Below are positions 59,009 to 64,000 of a stretch of DNA of 64,000 nt, piece after piece. Positions within the stretch are counted from its first letter, which is position 1. Every line of letters begins with the position of its first letter. The notes beneath the pieces are model-generated. The model was not told the origin of the DNA, ran no database searches, and was given only the letters and a program-made list of their open reading frames with translations. The position numbers and the translations under genes are program-made. The DNA comes from Brevipalpus yothersi. Taxonomy: Eukaryota; Arthropoda; Arachnida; Trombidiformes; Tenuipalpidae. The stretch lies in assembly GCA_003956705.1 (NCBI GenBank), contig QZCP01000211.1, positions 1 to 64,000 of the forward strand, read 5' to 3'.

Positions 59009-59996
59009 TTCCCCATAAATTTAGAGTCATCGCCTTCTGGGATGGAATCAAACTATTGACCAACATATTCTCCCAGCATTCTTTTGTCATTGAATCTTGT
59101 AGAATGAATTGTTCAATGACCAGTAGCATGAAAAGCTGGAGAGTGAATAACAGATTAAAATGATTGTTCCCGAAATGCGTTTAATCAAAAAGCTAAAATA
59201 CATTAAAACAGTTGATTGTGTTTCAATACCCTTGGGCTTGTTACTAAAATTTAGACAAGATTATAGTTCCCGTTTGAGATGAAGAGAATTTTCCTCGCGA
59301 TTAATTTTTCCTTTCTAAAACATTGTAACTGATGCATATCCTGGAAAAAACCATCAAGTTCACCCAAATTCGGCTGCTGTAGTGATCGAGTTATCATGAT
59401 TATTGCTTGGTTATCTTCATTGCCTCTTCGACAACAATTTTGATATTCAGATTGAGCAATCCTTAATTCGATTTAGGTGCTGTTTACTGATCCTTTAGTG
59501 GCAACATGAGTCAATAATCAAAGTTATTCTTAGAGGAATATTGGACCAGACTATTCATCGCTTATAAATTTTCGAGAGAAAATTGTTTTTTATTGCTTCC
59601 CAAATTGTTCGTCATTCTTCACTCATCTTTCTGAGGAAACAATTAAGAAATGATTAAAACTTCAACAAATTTCAAAATTTATGACAAGTCAATACGATGT
59701 GTCTCGTGATCATAAAGAGATTCTTTTCTGATAACGGTATCAATTGGAGGTGAAGTAAACAAATAAGATTAAGTGAATTTTACTAGTCTCATTGGTTTAA
59801 TTTGAGAAATGATTCATTCCTCCATCATACATCTCTCAATCTCATAAAGTTTTAGAGTATAAAAAGTCAGTTGACTTCACATTTCCATACTATTCTGGAT
59901 TCTTGCGAGCAACATAGTGTTGATCTGTCAAACTTTGTCCAATTTTGTCAAACTTATTTTGGAATAATCCGTATCGTTCTTCTCTTCTCTGTAACC
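59009..59996. other. Spacer between TIMP-like copies 1 and 2
   Basis: No exon seen. The right end carries a TATA-like element at 59858. Confidence 0.6.
59858..59866 (+). promoter_or_regulatory. TATA-like element upstream of TIMP-like copy 2
   Basis: TATAAAAAG, 139 bp before the ATG of the broken copy. It may be a surviving promoter element. Confidence 0.35.
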
Positions 59997-60700
59997 ATGA
60001 ATTGTTACCGATCTTCGATGTTGTTCCTGATCTTCAGTGTTCATCTTGCTGGTGTTACCTTTTCTCAACGCTGTATGTGCACTGACAAGAGACTTTTGAG
60101 ACTAGTTCAAGAGAGCTTTTCTGTGGATCATCTTTCGCTACAATGGTACATATGATGGGAAATATATCAACTCTTTCTGCGTTTCCGGGAAGGGAGGAAT
60201 AGGTTGAAGTTCTTCGGGAATTCAAGTAGAAACCAGATGGATTAGCTATCAGTTTCTGTAGACTCTCCAAGATTTACACCAGTGGCTTGGGTTGCATACC
60301 TCTAGAAAAAGGTTCAACGTATTTGATCGCAGGTAAGATTACTTGTTGTGCATGAGATATTTTTCCATTTTCTTCATATTTTCTTCTTTTAAGCTTATTC
60401 TTATTACGAAATAAGAAGAAGATGAGGAAATTTCCAAATTGAGGCTATGTGTCTTATTCAAACTGAAGTTCCTTTCGGCTATAAATATCGATAACTGAGA
60501 CTATCTTCTTGTTTTTCAATCTAGAATCTTATCCAAGCAAGAACAGGGCCAATGTTGATTCATGTATTTCATTGTCAAAAAAATTGACCAAATTCTCCCA
60601 GAAGAACTCGATTGGTTCGAGAAAGGGTATGAAAGGTGTTAAGAAAACTGAAGAATCTCTGTTCGGCTATTTATTCTGGGAAAATTTCCGAAATAAATGA
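59997..60700 (+). pseudogene. Broken TIMP-like gene, copy 2
   Basis: The ATG at 59997 opens a signal peptide (MLFLIFSVHLAGV) and then RCMC, the TIMP-like N-terminus. Within the next 60 bases the homology moves to another frame: SRELFCGSSFAT, matching SRELFCQSSFAA of copy 1, is read one frame over. Further on, an in-frame TAG interrupts the region before TSGLGCIPLEKGSTYLIAG, which again matches copy 1. The donor at 60333 (GTAAGA) and an acceptor before 60525 remain, and a second exon-like segment (60525-60700) keeps the SYPSKNRANVDSC part but has diverged after it. So the exon layout is kept while the frame is lost. A sequencing error could explain one break but hardly all. Confidence 0.75.
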
Positions 60701-61277
60701 AAAAATTGTCATTGCGAATGATTTCAATGAAACTGTTCTGAGCATCAGACTTTGTCAATGTTACTATAAACATATTTGAATGAAATCCAACTTCAATACA
60801 AATTATTGCAGCCTAATTTGATGAGCTCAAATTTATCGTTATATAAGTTGTCCGAATGATCCCATTGTTGATATGAATATCAAAAAGTATTTTTGAATCG
60901 AATTCAATTGTGGCTTGATAATTTTTCACACTGTCTAGTTTTTTTCTAAGAGCTTCTCTCAACAATTTTCATGCTATATAACTGAAGAAATTGTTCAGAT
61001 CGTTTGAATTCTGTCTCAACATTTATCATAACCTGGGCCAACTGATGAAATCGACCGTTTTCGGCACCAATTTTTCTATCTCATCTGATTTCTAGGTCTA
61101 AAAATCACCCAGTTTCCGTTTGGATAAAAACTGGTATCGAAAAGATCAGGTATCATTGTTATTCGAAACTCATTTCATGTTACTGGATTCCATGGACAGC
61201 CAAATACGTGTCAAAATTGACTGCTTAATGAATGGATTACCATTTGGCTCGGAAATATCAAAAATCTCATTTTCCTT
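60701..61277. other. Spacer before the metalloprotease gene
   Basis: No exon seen; presumably the promoter of the metalloprotease at 61278. Confidence 0.5.
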
Positions 61278-62408
61278 ATGCATTTCTTTATTGTCTTCTG
61301 GATTTTTGCTACCTTCCAAGTCCTACCCAAGTCTGTTGATGTGAAAGAAGTAAAATTGAAATTGGATTGTAAAAATCCTCCTCACTGCTCTAATTCAGTG
61401 ATAAAATTTTTGAAGGGTGGAAAACCTCTGATTCCTTCGATTAAACTTGATTTAGTGAACTCTACAAAACCTCGTTTTAGGGGTAAATCATCATGTCAAG
61501 TTATGTTCACGACCCTCAAACCTTTTAAGCCACGTTTAATGGTCACGTTACAGAATTGTAGTGGAAGAATTAAAGGTTTCATAATGAGTGGAAAGAAAAA
61601 TTACCACCTCAAACCAGGTACCAAGCCGAATATGGTTAAAATGATCGAAATCAAGCCATCAAACCAAAGTTTTAAGGGCGATATCCGTCGTTTCGATAAG
61701 AAACTTATCAAGTCTTCACGAGAACGCAGGCGAAAGAGTATGAAATTGAGGCCAAGAACAGCGTCCTCAGATCCTTACGAGATTGAAATTCTTGCCCTGG
61801 TTGATAAAAAAGCGACAGCCGGAGTCATTGAGGATAGAGCAAGCGAGCAAGAATTCAATAAAAATATCAGAACAATATTCATTGAAAGTGATGCCAAATA
61901 CAAACCAACTGGTTTCCGACTTACCCTGAAGAAAGTGGTCTATCTTGATTGGAATCACACATTAACCAAAGGCTTGATGAACGAATCGTACAATGAATGG
62001 TATGAAAAAATTGAAAATGAGGACAGAACAGGAGGCTGGTTCATAGAGTATCCTGATTGGCCTACATATGATATGATAGTGATGTTTACCAATCGAGAAC
62101 CAAATGATACAGAAACCTTTGGTATAAGTTCTCTCAACACTATATGTTCAGACTTGGCACTTTCGCTTGTTCAATTACATAGTGCAGATCCGGGCAACAT
62201 ATTGACCCACGAGATAGCTCATGTCTTGAATGCTATGCATGATGATGGTATTGAAACTACCTGTAAAGACCGTAAAAGTTACATGTATCCGGAGTATTTT
62301 GCGATACAATGGGATACTGCTATCTGGTCGAAATGTTCCATGAAAGTTTTCAAGGAAATCCAAAAAGATGAAAGTAAATCGTTTTGCCTCCACATCAAGA
62401 TGAAATGA
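61278..62408 (+). CDS. Secreted reprolysin-like (M12B) zinc metalloprotease, intronless
   Basis: A single uninterrupted frame of 376 residues. The N-terminus (MHFFIVFWIFATFQVLPKSV) is a signal peptide. Residues 25-60 carry an NPPHCSNSVIKF module shared with the short protein at 47639. A basic SRERRRK site at 148-153 suits furin-type removal of the propeptide. The catalytic domain begins near YEIEILALVDKKA and has the zinc site HEIAHVLNAMHD (311-322), where the usual Gly of HExxHxxGxxHD is Asn; a Met-turn-like SYMYP follows at 334-338. There are no disintegrin or Cys-rich domains, so it resembles the short salivary or gut metalloproteases of ticks and mites. The lack of introns is unusual in this window and fits retroposition or intron loss. 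It sits between TIMP-like genes. Confidence 0.85.
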   Translation: MHFFIVFWIFATFQVLPKSVDVKEVKLKLDCKNPPHCSNSVIKFLKGGKPLIPSIKLDLVNSTKPRFRGKSSCQVMFTTLKPFKPRLMVTLQNCSGRIKGFIMSGKKNYHLKPGTKPNMVKMIEIKPSNQSFKGDIRRFDKKLIKSSRERRRKSMKLRPRTASSDPYEIEILALVDKKATAGVIEDRASEQEFNKNIRTIFIESDAKYKPTGFRLTLKKVVYLDWNHTLTKGLMNESYNEWYEKIENEDRTGGWFIEYPDWPTYDMIVMFTNREPNDTETFGISSLNTICSDLALSLVQLHSADPGNILTHEIAHVLNAMHDDGIETTCKDRKSYMYPEYFAIQWDTAIWSKCSMKVFKEIQKDESKSFCLHIKMK

Positions 62409-63251
62409 AATTTATTCTGGTTTTTATTCGATCACCAGAATTTTTAACATCTGCTGATTAACTTTTTCTTCCAATTTGGTGTAGAAATGGCTAAAAATTG
62501 GGTATTTAAATCAAAGTGTGGAAGTTTATTCTTTCAAATTTTCCTTAGACTGTCTTCCAGACGCTTCTTCTAAAGAAAAAATCGATTTGATAGATAGAAT
62601 TCATTAATTTCTCATGATTTCTCTTGAGGAATCTTCCCATTTTCTAGCTAGTTTATGAAGTCAAATTGAAAATTTGATATAATTCATTCATCACACATGT
62701 CGTCCTTGAGGTACGGTGATTGGTTTTTTGGCATAGATACTCAATGATACTCATAATAATCTTGTTATATTTTTTTCTCTTAATTAGTTATGAAGTTCTT
62801 GCAAGCCTTAACAGAATATTATGCAGACAGATACAAGCAATATTATTGTAACAGAATGAGAATAATCTATTGAAACTTTCAAAGAGAGATCTGCGAAAAA
62901 ATTTGAGAAATGAACCGATTTTCCATCCACCCACATCATGTCGAGGAAATCTTCATTCTTTACAATCATAATTATATAAGTTATTTTGAATGTAAACATT
63001 GACACTCTAGTAAATAATTAATCATTTTACTTGTTAGCCTTGGAGTATGTTTCGCATTTTTTTATTGACAAGAGACAGCCACTATTAGTAAAAATTTTAT
63101 TGAATCAATTTTTCACTAATTCACTGAATTTTTCAAAATTTTTGCGATACAAACCGCTACCTCTGAAAGCAAGATTTTCAGCCCGAATTCATTAAATCAG
63201 TCAGACTGAATCTTTAAGATATAGGAGATTCTCTACGATAATCTATGAATC
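62409..63251. other. Spacer between metalloprotease and TIMP-like copy 3
   Basis: AT-rich, with no exon supported. Confidence 0.6.
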
Positions 63252-64000
63252 ATGAAAATTTCAACTTTTTGTGTGTTTCTATCCATCATCTTCACTAATC
63301 TGCTTACTATCAACGTAACGTATGCCTGGATGTGCCACTCAAGAAGTCCGAAAGATCATTTTTGTGAATCATCTTATGCAGCTATCGTTCTTGTGACCAA
63401 AAGAGAGATTCTGTTTGATTCTGATAGATATCCAGAACAGATTTATACGATCGATACTATCCAGAAGTTCAAGCCGAATTCAACTGATCCATCATCTTCA
63501 AACCTAAAAGAATTGAATGGAATATATTATGATGACTCATGTGAATACAGATTGAAAGTCAACACTAAATACTTAATTTCAGGTAAAATTGTCTGACAAT
63601 TTACTCAGCTCAGTGGAATGTTCTTTTTGTGTACACTTACATACCTGTAAATATCTTTTATTCAATCAGAATTCAAATTAGAGCTGAATTCATTGTTACA
63701 TGTAGATGCATGAATTAGAATGAGACGCTTTCAGTCTTCGTAGTGAATTGAAGATTCACCTAAATTTATTTGTTCTTAGAAAAAAATCTCTACCATGTTA
63801 GTCAAGGATTTTGATTGAAAAAACCTATATTATTACTCTATCCAAGATGATATTTCTCCACAAAATGTGAAAGTTCTAAAATAACCTCTATCATAACACA
63901 AGCTTCTCAAAATGATTGATTTTTATTATCTCTATTTCTTTTCAGGACGATATAGCGAGAATGGTCGACTTATAATATCATTTTGCGATTACATTGTTGA
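63252..64000 (+). CDS. TIMP-like secreted protein, copy 3, cut by the window end
   Basis: Exons join(63252..63582, 63946..>64000). The signal peptide (FCVFLSIIFTNLLTINVTYA) is followed by WMC, where copy 1 has CIC: the first Cys is replaced by Trp (TGG at 63327-63329). The later landmarks are intact: HFCESSYAAIVLVTK, QKFKPNST, DDSCEYRL, TKYLISG, and in exon 2 ENGRLIISFCDYIV. The intron position and phase equal copy 1. Without Cys1 it should not chelate zinc in the usual way, and its disulfide partner (DDSC) is left free. The gene may have changed role. The 3' end lies beyond the window. Confidence 0.85.

Noticed and set aside
1..64000. CRISPR arrays, tRNA/rRNA genes, bacterial operons, viral insertions
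   Set aside because: Scanned by eye; no direct-repeat/spacer arrays, no tRNA A/B box pair in the right spacing, and no reverse transcriptase, integrase or capsid-like frames were found.

Overview
The window is nuclear DNA of an arthropod, most likely a chelicerate and probably a mite with a compact genome. The evidence is: one muscle myosin heavy chain gene with arthropod-style mutually exclusive exons, insect/arthropod orthologues (extra-extra, caudal, an HR83-like receptor), many introns of only 50-100 bp, AT-rich spacers, long (GA/CT)n tracts, and secreted reprolysin-like and single-domain TIMP-like genes of a kind common in Acari. The species call is inference. Gene models below were built by hand from splice sites and reading frame.

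Region 1 (1-17.0 kb): the 3' part of an MNX/extra-extra homeobox gene (+), cyclin T (-), SNF5/SMARCB1 (+), a secreted astacin metalloprotease (+), a Tudor-domain protein (-) and LSM8 (-). Cyclin T and SNF5 are divergent around a 1 kb spacer; MNX/CycT and astacin/Tudor are convergent pairs.

Region 2 (18.7-34.6 kb): the complete muscle myosin heavy chain gene (1,949 codons in each full-length form). It has five pairs of mutually exclusive exons, and an internal start exon at 30358 that would make a myosin rod protein without a motor domain, as known for Drosophila Mhc.

Region 3 (35.8-41.4 kb): an HP1 chromobox protein (+), a ULP1/SENP SUMO protease (-) and caudal/Cdx (+). HP1 and the SUMO protease converge; the SUMO protease and caudal diverge.

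Region 4 (41.4-52.4 kb): gene-poor and rich in microsatellites, with a 336-base run of N inside a (GA)n tract. It holds a short secreted protein related to the N-terminus of the metalloprotease at 61 kb. A dispersed repeat has one copy upstream of caudal and one upstream of the mitochondrial HSP70 gene; 98 bp are identical between copies.

Region 5 (52.4-64.0 kb): mitochondrial HSP70 (+), a nuclear receptor with a DNA-binding domain but no visible ligand-binding domain (-), and then a secreted protease/inhibitor neighbourhood: an intact TIMP-like gene, a broken TIMP-like gene, an intronless reprolysin-like metalloprotease, and a third TIMP-like gene cut by the window end. The third copy has Trp where TIMPs need their zinc-chelating first Cys.

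The best candidates for a second look are the myosin rod protein start exon, the GC splice donor on one converter exon, the extra myosin exon pair, the tripled proline-rich exon of cyclin T, the short nuclear receptor, and the TIMP/metalloprotease cluster.
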